Assembly (NCBI GenBank): GCA_024760905.1
Contig: CM045750.1
Location: 14,033,919 to 14,097,918, forward strand
Direction: 5' to 3'
Length of the DNA: 64,000 bases
Source: Plotosus lineatus
Taxonomy: Eukaryota; Chordata; Actinopteri; Siluriformes; Plotosidae
Shown: one piece after another, positions 34,000 to 46,270 of the stretch
How positions within the stretch are numbered: position 1 is the stretch's first letter
How the letters are laid out: every line of letters begins with the position of its first letter
Translations under genes and position numbers: made by a program
The notes under the pieces: generated by a model
Database searches by the model: none
What the model saw: only the letters and a program-made list of their open reading frames with translations
What the model was told of the DNA's origin: nothing

Positions 34000-35031
34000 A
34001 TGACGGGGATTCTCTCAAAGAGCAAAGCCAAAGGTGTCGATTTCTGTGGAATAGAGGACGACTATTATATAGTTCGCTCTGATCTTGGCTGTTACATGTT
34101 CTCAACAAATTTTCACAGAGGCAACGACCTCAAAGTCTACAGCCTGCACGCCGCCTGTCAGGGTGGAGATCATTATCTTGCGTATGACTCCAACTCATTC
34201 TACATAATCAAAGGCGGTTATTATCGCCGTGTGTCCAATATGAATAGAGATCTTGATGCTGTAGTCTATAGCCTTCACCCAAACTGTCAAGGGGGTGACC
34301 ACTATCTGTCTGCTTATGGAAATTTCTACATCATATTTAAGAGCAGAGGTGTGTATCGCAGGACAACCAACATGAACAAGGACAGCGATGCCGTCGAGTA
34401 CACACTGCATCCTAACTGCAAGGATGGTCTATATTATTGGGGCACCAACGGCTACAGTTATTTTCTCATGCCAAAAGGTAGTTGGGGAGTCCAGTACCAC
34501 AAGACCGATAATCTTAACCGAGATACGAAAGCAGATACATACTCCGTTCACCACGATGTACTAAACTTCCTTCCTGGAGGACTGGCTGAAACTCAAGGCC
34601 CAGCATTTGGCACATGGGAGCTCATAAAGACGCTTACCAACGATTCAGACAATTCTCTCACCTGGAATAAGAAGATAACCCGAAAAGTGGGCTATACCAA
34701 ATCCAAGTCGTCAAGTATAGAGCACAACTGGAACATATCAATGACCGCATCATATCAATCAGGGGCTCTGACTGAAGCGATTGCCAAATATCAGTTCTCT
34801 ATGACAGCAGAATATGGAGGAGCAAGTGTTAACACAGAAAATGAGAGCTGGGATGAAGCAACTGAGATGGAAGAAAGCTTGAACCTGACCGTGAAGCCCA
34901 ACTCCTGCATGTACTTGTGGCAGTACAAACTCGGCTTTGGCAAGGAAGATGTTCTTTTCTGCCGTGACATCGTAGTTGATGATGATCCTGCTACCCCAAC
35001 TACTGTTCCTCTCCCAGCAGCTAAAAATTAG
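34000..35031 (+). CDS. putative aerolysin-like pore-forming protein with four N-terminal repeats, array copy 1
   Basis: 343 codons, one uninterrupted coding exon. I know no named gene for it. Residues 22-190 form four ~45-residue repeats, each with a Tyr-rich strand (e.g. FYII), a T/SN[FM]N block and the motif YSLHxxCQGGDHYL; the fourth is degenerate. Residues ~195-330 look like an aerolysin-type membrane-insertion module: alternating Ser/Thr strands (241-252 and 263-274) around a hydrophobic loop (254-262), then SWDEATEMEE and the strand LNLTVKPNSCMYLWQY, as in natterin/aerolysin-type C-terminal halves. There is no signal peptide or transmembrane helix, so release would be non-classical or from ruptured cells. 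The ATG has A at -3 (AAAAAGATGA). By analogy it is a defence or skin/mucus pore-former whose repeats bind a surface ligand; that role is inference. The aerolysin assignment rests on pattern, not alignment. Confidence 0.75.
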   Translation: MTGILSKSKAKGVDFCGIEDDYYIVRSDLGCYMFSTNFHRGNDLKVYSLHAACQGGDHYLAYDSNSFYIIKGGYYRRVSNMNRDLDAVVYSLHPNCQGGDHYLSAYGNFYIIFKSRGVYRRTTNMNKDSDAVEYTLHPNCKDGLYYWGTNGYSYFLMPKGSWGVQYHKTDNLNRDTKADTYSVHHDVLNFLPGGLAETQGPAFGTWELIKTLTNDSDNSLTWNKKITRKVGYTKSKSSSIEHNWNISMTASYQSGALTEAIAKYQFSMTAEYGGASVNTENESWDEATEMEESLNLTVKPNSCMYLWQYKLGFGKEDVLFCRDIVVDDDPATPTTVPLPAAKN

Positions 35032-35250
35032 AATTCTACACTTATATGCTTTCCTCCTAAACTGAATTTTATTTTGTTCAGTTTTAATTGTGAATGCATT
35101 TAGAATATTTCTCAGACACAAACATGGTAGCATAACAATACTTAACCCAAACTAAAAATACTTTTTAAATCTTAACCTGTCACATTTGATGGAAACATAC
35201 TTAAGACTTAATTGCTCAAATGTTATCCTTTTCTTTCAGTATTTTTCCTC

Positions 35251-35256
35251 AATAAA
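35251..35256 (+). promoter_or_regulatory. polyadenylation signal, array gene 1
   Basis: AATAAA 220 bases after the stop codon, conserved in copy 2 (46490-46495) and copy 3 (56471-56476). Confidence 0.6.
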
Positions 35257-37711
35257 TTTTGACCTTATTTGAAATGTCTCATATTTAAATAATGTTTATT
35301 TGCAGACTTGAAAAAAGGGAAAAAATAAAATTGAAAATGCAGTATATTGACCTTCAATGGCAAAAAAATAAAATAAATGAAAAAAAAAAAAAAAAAATCA
35401 ATCACCGCACAGAAAAACATTTCCAGGAACTTAAAAAATGCACCACGGAGAGACGATAAACGTATACAATTAACATTAACAGGGGATTCAACAGTACCAT
35501 GCAAATATCTACACGTCTCTGGCTGAGGTTTGTTCTGAGCATCACGCCGAGCACTCAGTTTATTCAGTGTGTTGAGTGTCGAGCTGATTAGTGACTATCC
35601 AGAGCCAAGACCAGAGAGCGGAATAACAAGCTAATCCGAACATCTGCTGGCTGCACAGATTTCGTCACTCAAGGTCAAGTTCAATGTCGTCAAAATTGTG
35701 TCTTTTCCCAGAACAAAACAAAATGTAAAATATTCAGAGTTTCTTTGAGTAATATTATTGACATAAATTTAAATCATACTGAATCTACATCCAACACCAT
35801 CATCAGTGAGATATATCCTTACCTGTTATCTTAGAAATTGCACGACATGATGAGTGGATTAAATGATTGCATGATTTAGGGAACCGCAACACCATGACTG
35901 ATCCTGTCTGCTTCTTGCAGCCGAAGCCTAATGGTTAGAGAAGCTGCATTGGGAATGGTTTGAGCCCCATCCTAGCATAACGATGTGTGGCGGTAGGGTA
36001 TTGAGCAACAACTTAACTTCCTCCACTGAAAGTATACACAATGTGAGCTGAGAGATGAAGCAAATCGCCTCTCTCACTCGGTGATGTTGCTCAGAGACGC
36101 ACGTGTCACTTGTCGCTTCCTGTGTAAACAATTCTTTATTTTCAGTCTCAGGAGATTCTAGTACATTTTATACAGCCAACTTGTGCATTTAAAACTAGAC
36201 CGTGTTCTGCTCATATTTTCGATGTACAGTACATCATATTCCAGTGTTTCAGCCAGGTTGTTTTAGCACGGTGCATTGCCATGCCCTTCACGTATGTGCC
36301 ATATCTTTTTAATGCAGCTGTGTTATTTACGTGCCTTTTTTTAAAATCTAGAATCTTAACCCGTTTTAACCACGAGCTTCTGACTCGTGCTGAGAACAAA
36401 CAGATCATATGCAGCATCATCTATCTATCTGCATTTTAGTGTTAAAGTTAAAAGGAAAACGTACCTCTGCAATGAAAACTCTGCTATTTCTGCATGATTT
36501 CACTGTCGTTGACTGTCAATGTCCACTGCTAGAGTAATTATAGGACTCCAGAGACCAGAAAGCGTTCGTATACTTTCTGCTGTTTTTTTCTGTTCCGGTG
36601 AAACGCATTCACATGTTAGTTCACGACATCTGCAGACTGTACACTCAGCCATAGATAGAATTTCGTCCGATATCACCACCTTTTTGAGGCTGTAATGTCA
36701 ATTACATCACATGCAGCTATTTTTCCACAGTATGTTCTCTGTGCAACATGGATAGTTGTACTACTTTGCCCACCGATACACGCATGTGCAGATATATTCC
36801 AACTATAACAACACCTGGTGATCAGCACCATTGGCACTTTTCAACAAATGCGAAAACTGTAACATCTTTGGAATGTTTCACTCTAAAGGTCATTAACACC
36901 TTTTTTTGTTTGTTTTTGTACACGGAATTTTTTTTTGAAATTTCAAATTTCAATGTTGATAACAGGTTTATCGAAGGTCAGCCATGTCTCTCAGTGTCTG
37001 TGGTGAGAGGATTGTTAAAGAACAATTGCTGTTCATATAAATAACAAATAGACCGCTGGGATGCTGTCAGCATATTTCTACCTTGCGATGGCCTGGTGAG
37101 CTGTCCAGGGTGTACTCTGTAATCGGCTCGCGTCGGCTTAGATGGGTGCCGGCCTCCCTCCCCCGTGAGTCATTAAGATTAAGCGAATCGGAAAAAGAAT
37201 AAATTAATCATTTATCGGATACTATTTATTGGGTGTCTCCAACGACAGTCATGTGATTATAAAACATTTTTATATTTTTAAAAATCGATCTCAAGGCTCA
37301 CAGAAGTGAATATCTTAGAAATGTTTCTGTTTTGTGTCCCTCACGCGCTCAAGTTTTCTTGGTAATTTTCCATAAGACTTATAATTATCAGGCAAAGTTT
37401 ACAGCTGGACATTTCTTTTTGTTATTTGTGAATCACATAAATTAATATTCGATGAATGCAATATTCTAAAATAATTCTGCAGTGTGGGCAGCACAAGGAC
37501 ACAGTACTTAGCATGTCTGCCTCACAGCAAGAAGGCCTGGGTGTGATTACTGGGCTCTGAGGTTTCTGTGTGAAGTGGGCATGTTCTCCCTGTGCTCCCA
37601 TAGGTTTTATTCGGGTCCTCCGGTTTCCTCCGACAGTCCAAAAACATGCACAGTAGGCTAACTGGCTGTTTCAGATTGCTCCTAGGTGTGTATGTGCATG
37701 TGAATGGATGT

Positions 37712-37750
<39 letters not shown>

Positions 37751-38230
37751 AGGATACAAACTGCATACTGTATAAAACTTATTTCACAGTGTTTGTTCAC
37801 CGCTTCTTCTGATAATCATGTCTGCGCTCTGTTCAAAGTCCCAGAGCTTCTGGCTGAAACAGTTTACTTGTTTGTCTCACATTTTCATTTGCATGTGGAC
37901 TTTAGGCAGAACCAGGAAACTAATGTGGGAAGGATAACAAGAAAGAAGTTGTGAGTGCGCGTGTGAATGGATGTAGCGTGTGTTGGCCATGAGATGGCCT
38001 GGCAAGCTGTCCAGGATGTCCTCTGCCTTTGCCCAGAGTTGAATGAGATGGTCACCATCCTCCCCGCCACCCTAAATAGGATCACGTGACTAAGACAATT
38101 AAAAAAAAAACGAATGGATTTCTGCAGTGTTTGCTTTCCTGCATAAAGTGGTGTTCATCACCGAATCAAGGGAGTAATAACTCGTGGACCACTGATATTA
38201 GCCGATACATCCACACAAATACTCAACAAG
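35257..38230. repeat. array unit 1: 3' flank and spacer, first part
   Basis: Nearly identical to 46496-49475. It contains an A-run (35380-35397), a copy of the AAGTATACACAATGTGAGCT repeat (36026-36360), a SINE tail (37085-37195), a SINE head and body (37486-38100) and a (GT)n run (37714-37748). No coding sequence is credible here; the small ORFs are conserved only because the DNA is duplicated. Confidence 0.75.
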
Positions 38231-39152
38231 TGATTCTCTTGGGAAACAGGTGGCAAATTTTATGAATAACAACTTAAGGAAGGTATCGGTTTTTGAAAAT
38301 GCTCATTTTAGGTGAGGCGCCACATCAAATATTACAGGCTGTATATGAGATTAAATACATAGACTTACTGGTGGATGCCAACACAATGAAATATGTTTGT
38401 TCACTTCTGGTAATTGTATCTGTGCTCTGTTTAAATTCCTCGGGCTTAATGCTGAAGAGATGAACTTGTTGTTCTCACACGTCCATTTGCATGTGGGCTT
38501 TCGGCAGAATGAAGAACCTGCGTGAGATGGATAACGTGAGAAGAAGAGGTTTGCTTTTATTACACAGGAGCAGTCATAGATCTGATGCCAATATAAAACA
38601 ATTATCTGTTTTCTTATGGGGTCTTTCACACATGGTCTCAGATTTTACTCTTAAGGCAGGTCAGCTCCTTTGTTGCACGCAGACTTTTATTTTGAAATTT
38701 CAAAAGGATGCTCCCCCAGTGCAGCTTACCAGTTATCATCGGTCAGCCATGTCTCTCACTGTCCGTGTCAAAAGAGGCATCGAAAACAACCACTGCTGGT
38801 TTTCGGAAAGAGTAGGCCATCGGGTGACCATCAATGTGTTTCTGCTCCGTGATATCCTGGGGAGCTGTTCAGGGTGTACTCTATCCTTGCACAGAGTTGG
38901 CTGAAATGGGCACCAGCCTCCTCCGTTACCCAAAATAGGATTAAGCGGATATTGCTTTATCAGCTTCTATCTGTTGGGTATTTCCAACAGCAGGCCCATG
39001 ATGAGAAAACGTTCTTATATTTTAAAAAATCGTTTAAACTTTTCTAAAATCTTTTAAAAAGGAGTCTGACAATCTGCTGCAGACCTCAATCTGTCCAGTC
39101 CAACTGTTTGTTTGCAAAAATGAAGTTTACATCGACAGGGGAATGATAACTA

Positions 39153-39218
<66 letters not shown>

Positions 39219-42200
39219 ACTTTATCACAGCCATTTTGTTTGGAATACTGATTTTTTAATTAGTTCTAATGACTACTCGTCCAAAAATTGCAACTGGTCC
39301 GTAAATATAAAATGTGTTTCGGGGGCAAACAATGAATAAATAAGAGTTCAAATTGTCTTACAATATACAATAGGCCCTTGATATTCGCGGGGGTTCGGTT
39401 CCGGGCCTTCCCTCGAATCGAGATCATCCATGAGTTCTGTACCCGGAAGTAAAACCCCATGTATGACATCACATGCGCGAATGAGCAGCTGTAAGTAAAA
39501 CACTATGTATCTATTCCATGCGCTAAAATATGCTTCTTAAACACATTCTATACACAGTCTTAACTCATTAATACAGTATTAATGCAGTGAAATGTAGTAA
39601 TGATTCAGAAAAACTTTTCAATTTTTACTGTTATATTTATTGATGCTAAAATTTTGCTAACATTATACAGCATACGCATAGAACACCTTGCAGTGCATTC
39701 TCTTTATAAACATACAGCACTGTAGTTTTCAAATATGCCCACTAGAGGAACGTACTGTATTGCATTAGGCATGACACGACTGAATTCAGGTCTGAACTGC
39801 ATTAAGTCCGAGCAGTTCGGCCACGCCATCCCAACCGGAACCGGAGTACAAAACAGAGTTTTAGAGTGATAGAGTTCGAGGCGTTACAAACCAAAGAAGC
39901 GGTGATGTTGATGTGAGTTCATACTATGGCGCAGAGCTGAGCGTGCTTTTGTTTATTGGGAGTAAATGACAATAGTGAATTCATGTGTGTGTGTGAGCAG
40001 CTCAGCTTCGCCCCTCAGGAAGTAAACAGTTAGTGAGAGGCACAGCACCAAAATCAAAGTCCCCCAAAACTCAGACCATAACAAAAAGGACATAAAAGAA
40101 CAAGAAATGTAATAAATTGGATAAACAAAACACAATGACAAACATGCTGCAGCACAGTAAATAAAATATAACACACAAACATTTTAAACATTACCTTAGG
40201 TCATGTACTGGAATAATAATTAAAAAAGACTTTAATAGTGGAGTGTTTTACAACAGTTCAAACTGAATTCCTCTTCAGCAATGACGTGACTTCAGAGGAA
40301 ACTGTTGTTTCTTCCGGAGAAAGTCTTATTTCTTCAGAAGAGACATCCAGCCTCGTTACCTTTTTCTGGTGCTTAAGCAGGCGTTAGGAACATCATAGAA
40401 CTTAAAGAGTTAAAGCAGTTTTCGCCTGAATGGCGGGAGAATCCGCCTAAGGCAGAGTCCTGCAACTGTCGGATACCCACAGGTACCCACTAGGTATCCT
40501 TGCAAAAATGCTCTTTTTAGGGTTGAAAATTCCATACATGAAAATTAACAATCACACGTGAAGGCGGATATCCAATTGGTCCGGGTTGAGTGATTGTGTG
40601 TGTTCTTGGGACATGGCCATCATTATATGAATCAACTCCATTAAGTGTTTTTTGATCTAATGTGTTGGTGGAGAGAGCACGCCACCAAACCCTTGCGCAC
40701 GTTGTAAAGAGTGTTTTTGTCATCCCAGCAGCAGCGCAGCGAGCAAGAGAGATTTTTCCGCCACCGGAATTTGTAATCCAGGAACGGAAATCTCAGCTGA
40801 AGTAAAACGGTGGATGAGATTTGGTTTATGTACAACAATTTCCAAATTAAATAACTCTCCTCCCAGTGACAAAATAAAAGACCTGGCCTGGTTCAGTCTT
40901 CACTCTGAGAATGGGTCAGTCAGTGCAGTATAAAGGATTTCAAAAGAATGTTGAGAAGGCTCCTTCTTAAAATAAGTCTTCATATACTATTCTGTGTTGC
41001 TGTCGTTTTTGTCAATTAAAAACGATAACAAAACAACATTAATATAAAGAAAAAAAGAAGACCCTACGAAGGGATGGATGGTGAGGTCGGCTACCCAACC
41101 CGTTAACATATCTGGCTGCACCCCGTCCCTCCTTTTGTGGGGTAGCTATTCTTTTTCTTTATAAAAATACAGTAGGCCCTTTGACTATTTGCGGTTTTGC
41201 ACTTTCGCCTGCGCACATTCACTGATTTCCGAGCAACTGTCACACGATTCAAATTCAACGAATGGCTGTCCTCCTTCCTGCTGATTGGTTGAGATGATAA
41301 TGACATTGGATGTCTCTTCTGAAAAAATAAGACTTTTTCCTGAAGAAACGACAGTTTCCTCTGAAGTGCCTGAAGAGGAATAAACATCTGAACTGTTGTA
41401 AAGCACCGTGGTATTAAAGTCTTTTTCAATTATTATTCCAGTACAGTACCTAAGTTAATGTTTAGAATGTTTGTGTGTGAGATTTTATGTACTGTGGTGT
41501 AGCATGTTTATCCTTTTGTTTTTTAGTCCAATTTATTACACTTCATGTTATTTTCTGTTCTTTTGTTTTGGTCTGTGTTATGGGGGGACTTTGATTTTGA
41601 TGGCTTTGTTCTCTAAATCTCCCTGATCGTCGATCTGACATGAAATCATGGTCATCGTCGACCTCGAAGAATGACAAAAACAACAACAACATATAAGGTA
41701 CAAGCTGCATGTAAGACTTATTTCACAGTGTTTGTTCCTCATGTCTTCAACTAATCATGTTTGCACTCTATTCAAAGTCCCAGAGCTTCAGGTTGAAACA
41801 ATGAACTTGTTTGTCTCACATTTGTATTTGCATGAGGGCTTTAGGCAGAACCAAGGAACCAATGTGAGAAGGATAATGTGAGAGAAAGAAGTTCTCATTT
41901 TCCATACAGGAGCATCAATCAGAGAGCTGATGACATCGTAAAACATTTATCTCTTTTTCTCATGTTGTCTTTCACGCATGGGATCATGTTTTATGCTGAA
42001 GGCAGGTAAGGTCTTCTTTGTTGTACACAAACATTTATTTTGAAATTTCAAAAAGAAAGCCTTAAAAATCTTTTAAATAGAAATAAGAATATAAGTGTAG
42101 GCAGCAATTCAGTTGTCCAAGGACCAATAAGCTGATTCCCTGGGGATCTTGAAATGAATTTGGCCAGTGGTTCAACAGCACACAACTATTAAATCAGTCA

Positions 42201-42520
42201 TCAGTTTTACGTCATCATCCAAATGGTCAGGTAATGGGTCACTGGGCGGTAGCCGAAGCAGTGATGTCCAGATGTCCCTCTTTCCAGCCACTTCTTCCAG
42301 GTTATCTTGGAGGGGACAATGAGAGACCAGCCAAGAGACATCGTCCCTCCAGGATGTTCTGGGGTCGACGCTGGGGTCTCTACCCATTCGTACATGCCCG
42401 AAACAGCACACCACGGAGGCGTTTAGGAGGCAGATTTATCAGATGCTCGAGCCACCTCAACTGGAAGTTTCTCCTGGATGGTGAAGCGTCTCACTCCATC
42501 TCTCAGGGAGAGACCCTGAA
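38231..42520. repeat. array unit 1: spacer, second part
   Basis: Matches 51067-55337 with roughly one or two percent change by eye. It contains a (CT)n(CA)n tract (39152-39217; CT-only in unit 2), a CAGTAGGCCC-family element (39368-40380), an hAT-like segment (40385-41150) and an inverted CAGTAGGCCC-family end (41170-41530). No gene is seen. Confidence 0.7.
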
Positions 42521-42530
42521 AAGCTCCCTC
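42190..42530 (-). mobile_element. Rex3-like LINE 3' coding fragment, antisense (unit 1)
   Basis: The minus strand reads VGRDPSVDPRTSWRDDVSWL, then DNLEEVAGKRDIWTSLLRLP, corresponding to the end of the Rex3-like ORF (RWRDYVSRL, ELEEVARERDVWTFLLRLL) at 60560-60700. Confidence 0.7.
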
Positions 42531-43011
42531 TTCACCACAAGAGAATGGTACAAGCTTTGATTTACAACACAGGCCGCACTGATCCACCAGTCAATCTTTT
42601 GCTCCATCTTTCCCTCACTCGAGAACAAGGCCCTGAGCTACCTAAACTCCTCCACCTAGGCTAGGACCTCATTCCAGAACCATTCATTAGGGCAATCTGC
42701 CATAAATCCATAATCTTCCAGAAGGTATGTATGTATGTATGCACAGCTAACGGCCTAACGACTCATCAAACTCAAATCTTTATCAAATGTGAAGCTGCAA
42801 AAGTATTTGGACGAGCGCTGACTGAATTCCTTTGTTCAAGTCCAGTGTATTCTTTCGCTTTGTGAAGATGGTTCAATAAATTTAGATGCTGTCAATTTAT
42901 TTCAAGTGAAGAGAGCATCACGAAAAGCTCTGACCGAAGACAACTGAAGCCTCAAAGAGGAAGTTCGGCTCTCAGCTCCAAAGTGAAAGAAGGCATGCAT
43001 ATTGATAAAAG

Positions 43012-43058
<47 letters not shown>

Positions 43059-44051
43059 AGATTTCTTTAAGAAAAAAACATCGTTTTGTTTCTGCTCTCT
43101 TTTGAAATATATGTACAATTCTAGGTATTTCAATGTAAATGAAAATTTATAATTTTTTTGATCCCAAAATTCTACAGAAAATATAAATATTTTCCCTACT
43201 ACATTTTCTTACAGATTTTAGACACGTCCAATTCCAATGCCAATCGCCCAACTCTTTTCGAACTGCAGCACATGCACATTTGGGGACGGTCAAACACGCT
43301 CAGAGGGAAAGCGCCATCTCCCCCAATAGGAATGAGCTCTCACAAAATAAAATAAACAACACGTGTAATCGTATCTTCACTTATGTTTCACTTGGTAGTT
43401 AATAAAACAAAGCACGAAGGAATTTAAAACATGTATGAATATGTATGTTAAGTAGCAATAAATAAATCCCTGTGATTGGGTGGCGGGCTGTCCAGGGTAT
43501 ATCCCACCCTCATCCAGAGTCGGCTGAGGTGGAAACCAGGCTCCCCACCACCCTGATAAATAAAGGAAGAATTTTATATAAAAATAATTTGTCATGTTGG
43601 TAAATATGATCTCAGACAGATTCAGATGTGTATTTTGCTTTCTTGGCAGAGGACTTGATGGTGCATAGCCGAGGGCAGTTCAATTCCAAACGGTTTGGTC
43701 TTTAAATGCTCTAAATTTGATTGGTTCGTTTTTTCTGGTAGGTGGAGAAAACTTTTCTTGTACAGTATATATCGAGGTGAGCTTTGTGTCTTTCATCACA
43801 TATTCCTCTCGAAGACTGTACCTCACTGGATCTGAAGACCAGCTTAGTCGTGAGTAACAACTGTGAAATATTCTGCCTTAATTTATGAAATATACGATAA
43901 GTTAAAATTGGTCCTGTTTTCCTGTGTGGTGCAATTTTTTTAAGGAGGTACTTGAAATTTTATATTTGGTTTTCATGACCGTTTCTCTGTTGAGTTTTGC
44001 CAAAATTCAACAAGAATTCCAAAATTAATTTTATTGACAGTTAAAAATGGC

Positions 44052-44092
<41 letters not shown>

Positions 44093-44428
44093 AATTTCCT
44101 TACGTTTCAACATCTTGTGTGACCATTATTAGCATGAATACAAGAGACACGATGTCTATGCATCGACCATATAAAACATTTGATATCGTCCGGGGGGTAT
44201 GGTCGCCCATTCCTGGTGAAACATGGTGTAACATATTTCCGACCCTGGATTACAAACCCCGGTGGCAGAAAAATCTCTTTCTTGCTGCGCTGCTGCTGGG
44301 ATGGCAAGAACACTCCTTACCATGAGCGCAAGGGTTTGGTGGCATGCTCCCTCCACCACCACAGCAGATCAAAAACACTGAGACTCTTAATGTAGCTTAT
44401 TAATATAACGATAGCCATGTCCACAAGA

Positions 44429-44459
<31 letters not shown>

Positions 44460-44820
44460 CACCCAGCCTGCACAAAATAAATATCCGCCCGCACCCGTGA
44501 CTGGTAATTTTCATCTATGTAATTTTCAACGGTAAAATGAGCATTTGTGCAAAGTTACCCGCTGTGTACCTGTGGGTACCCACCCGTTACAGATTCTCCC
44601 GTCATTCAGGTGAAAGCTGGCTTAACTCTCTACCCCTGGGAGTCCGGAGTGCTTCCGATGTGAGTAAAGAAGCGGCATTTTCTTTTTGCTTTTGTTTTTG
44701 GTGATGCAGTGGTTTTTTGTAGATGAAGCACATTTGCAGCCGCCGGCCACCGTAAAAAATACACATTCATTACTTTTAAAAGCCAAGAGGTGAAAGAGCC
44801 GCGGGTTGCCGGACCCCTGA
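42521..44820. repeat. array unit 1: spacer, third part (missing between copies 2 and 3)
   Basis: Matches unit 0 (about 30160-33590, without its nested insertion). It includes (AC)n at 43014-43057, a SINE tail (43475-43560), (TA)n at 44050-44091, an inverted hAT-like segment (44210-44820) and (CA)n at 44430-44454. In unit 2 the corresponding sequence is deleted at 55337. Confidence 0.65.
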
Positions 44821-44822
44821 TC

Positions 44823-44950
44823 TAGTTGGTATCTCTCCACCTCATACACCAGTTCAGGCTCGTTCCCCACCAGAGAGGTGACATTCCATGTTCCAAGAGT
44901 CAGAATCAGTAGCCGAGGATCGGTCCGACAGAACCCCTGTCTTCTAAGGA
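44823..44950 (-). mobile_element. Rex3-like LINE endonuclease fragment, antisense, upstream of array gene 2
   Basis: Second copy of the fragment at 33587-33716, at the same distance from the gene start. Confidence 0.7.
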
Positions 44951-45238
44951 GGAGGGATTAAAATCCCACCAAATCGATGTGCACAATTCATACAGTTTCC
45001 ACAAATGTTTATTTACACTTGTTACTGCACAAGGTGCAGTAAAGATTAACATGCCTCCATTTGTAATATTTTCTGACAATCTGATGATGTTTAAATTGTA
45101 TTTATGCAGAAATATAGAAAATAAAACACCACCGTGTCTGTAGCTGTTTTTGTTTGTCTTATGGTATTCTGTCTAGTGGAGTAAAATGCATGGAAATTCT
45201 AATGCTCTTTTATTTGTACATTTCTCAGGAAAAAAAAG

Positions 45239-46270
45239 ATGACGGGGATTCTCTCAAAGAGCAAAGCCAAAGGTGTCGATTTCTGTGGAATAGAGGACGA
45301 CTATTATATAGTTCGCTCTGATCTTGGCTGTTACATGTTCTCAACAAATTTTCACAGAGGCAACGACCTCAAAGTCTACAGCCTGCACGCCGCCTGTCAG
45401 GGTGGAGATCATTATCTTGCGTATGACTCCAACTCATTCTACATAATCAAAGGCGGTTATTATCGCCGTGTGTCCAATATGAATAGAGATCTTGATGCTG
45501 TAGTCTATAGCCTTCACCCAAACTGTCAAGGGGGTGACCACTATCTGTCTGCTTATGGAAATTTCTACATCATATTTAAGAGCAGAGGTGTGTATCGCAG
45601 GACAACCAACATGAACAAGGACAGCGATGCCGTCGAGTACACACTGCATCCTAACTGCAAGGATGGTCTATATTATTGGGGCACCAACGGCTACAGTTAT
45701 TTTCTCATGCCAAAAGGTAGTTGGGGAGTCCAGTACCACAAGACCGATAATCTTAACCGAGATACGAAAGCAGATACATACTCCGTTCACCACGATGTAC
45801 TAAACTTCCTTCCTGGAGGACTGGCTGAAACTCAAGGCCCAGCATTTGGCACATGGGAGCTCATCAAGACGCTTACCAACGATTCAGACAATCCTCTCAC
45901 CTGGAATAAGAAGATAACCCGAAAAGTGGGCTATACCAAATCCAAGTCGTCAAGTATAGAGCACAACTGGAACATATCGATGAGCGCATCATATCAATCA
46001 GGGGCTCTGACTGAAGCGATTGCCAAATATCAGTTCTCTATGACAGCAGAATATGGAGGAGCAAGTGTTAACACAGAAAATGAGAGCTGGGATGAAGCAA
46101 CTGAGATGGAAGAAAGCTTGAACCTGACCGTGAAGCCCAACTCCTGCATGTACTTGTGGCAGTACAAACTCGGCTTTGGCAAGGAAGATGTTCTTTTCTG
46201 CCGTGACATCGTAGTTGATGATGATCCTGCTACCCCAACTACTGTTCCTCTCCCAGCAGCTAAAAATTAG
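45239..46270 (+). CDS. putative aerolysin-like pore-forming protein with four N-terminal repeats, array copy 2
   Basis: A 343-codon paralogue of the gene at 34000-35031, exactly 11239 bases downstream. By eye I find four base differences in the 1032-base ORF: two silent (codons 209 and 247) and two replacements (S219P, T249S). All lie within 120 bases of the C-terminal half, where copy 2 agrees with the broken copy 3. The start codon context, the splice acceptor (AG 45227-45228), the four repeats and the candidate membrane-insertion segment are as in copy 1. There is no signal peptide. Both copies look functional, so this is a two-gene paralogous pair and function is inferred exactly as for copy 1. 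The near identity means either very recent duplication or ongoing gene conversion. Confidence 0.75.
   Translation: MTGILSKSKAKGVDFCGIEDDYYIVRSDLGCYMFSTNFHRGNDLKVYSLHAACQGGDHYLAYDSNSFYIIKGGYYRRVSNMNRDLDAVVYSLHPNCQGGDHYLSAYGNFYIIFKSRGVYRRTTNMNKDSDAVEYTLHPNCKDGLYYWGTNGYSYFLMPKGSWGVQYHKTDNLNRDTKADTYSVHHDVLNFLPGGLAETQGPAFGTWELIKTLTNDSDNPLTWNKKITRKVGYTKSKSSSIEHNWNISMSASYQSGALTEAIAKYQFSMTAEYGGASVNTENESWDEATEMEESLNLTVKPNSCMYLWQYKLGFGKEDVLFCRDIVVDDDPATPTTVPLPAAKN

Noticed and set aside
34759..35133. 124-codon minus-strand ORF conserved in all array copies
   Set aside because: It is antisense to the C-terminal half of the array gene and is preserved only because the DNA is duplicated; no recognisable protein.
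36748..37044. 98-codon ORF repeated identically at 47988
   Set aside because: Lies in the near-identical spacer; there are too few changes to test selection, no recognisable domain, and it is absent from unit 0.
34000..46270. Array as a pure assembly duplication artefact
   Set aside because: Units differ by a LINE insertion with its own target duplication, a 2.4 kb deletion, microsatellite changes and scattered substitutions, so at least two real copies exist; long reads would still be the proof.
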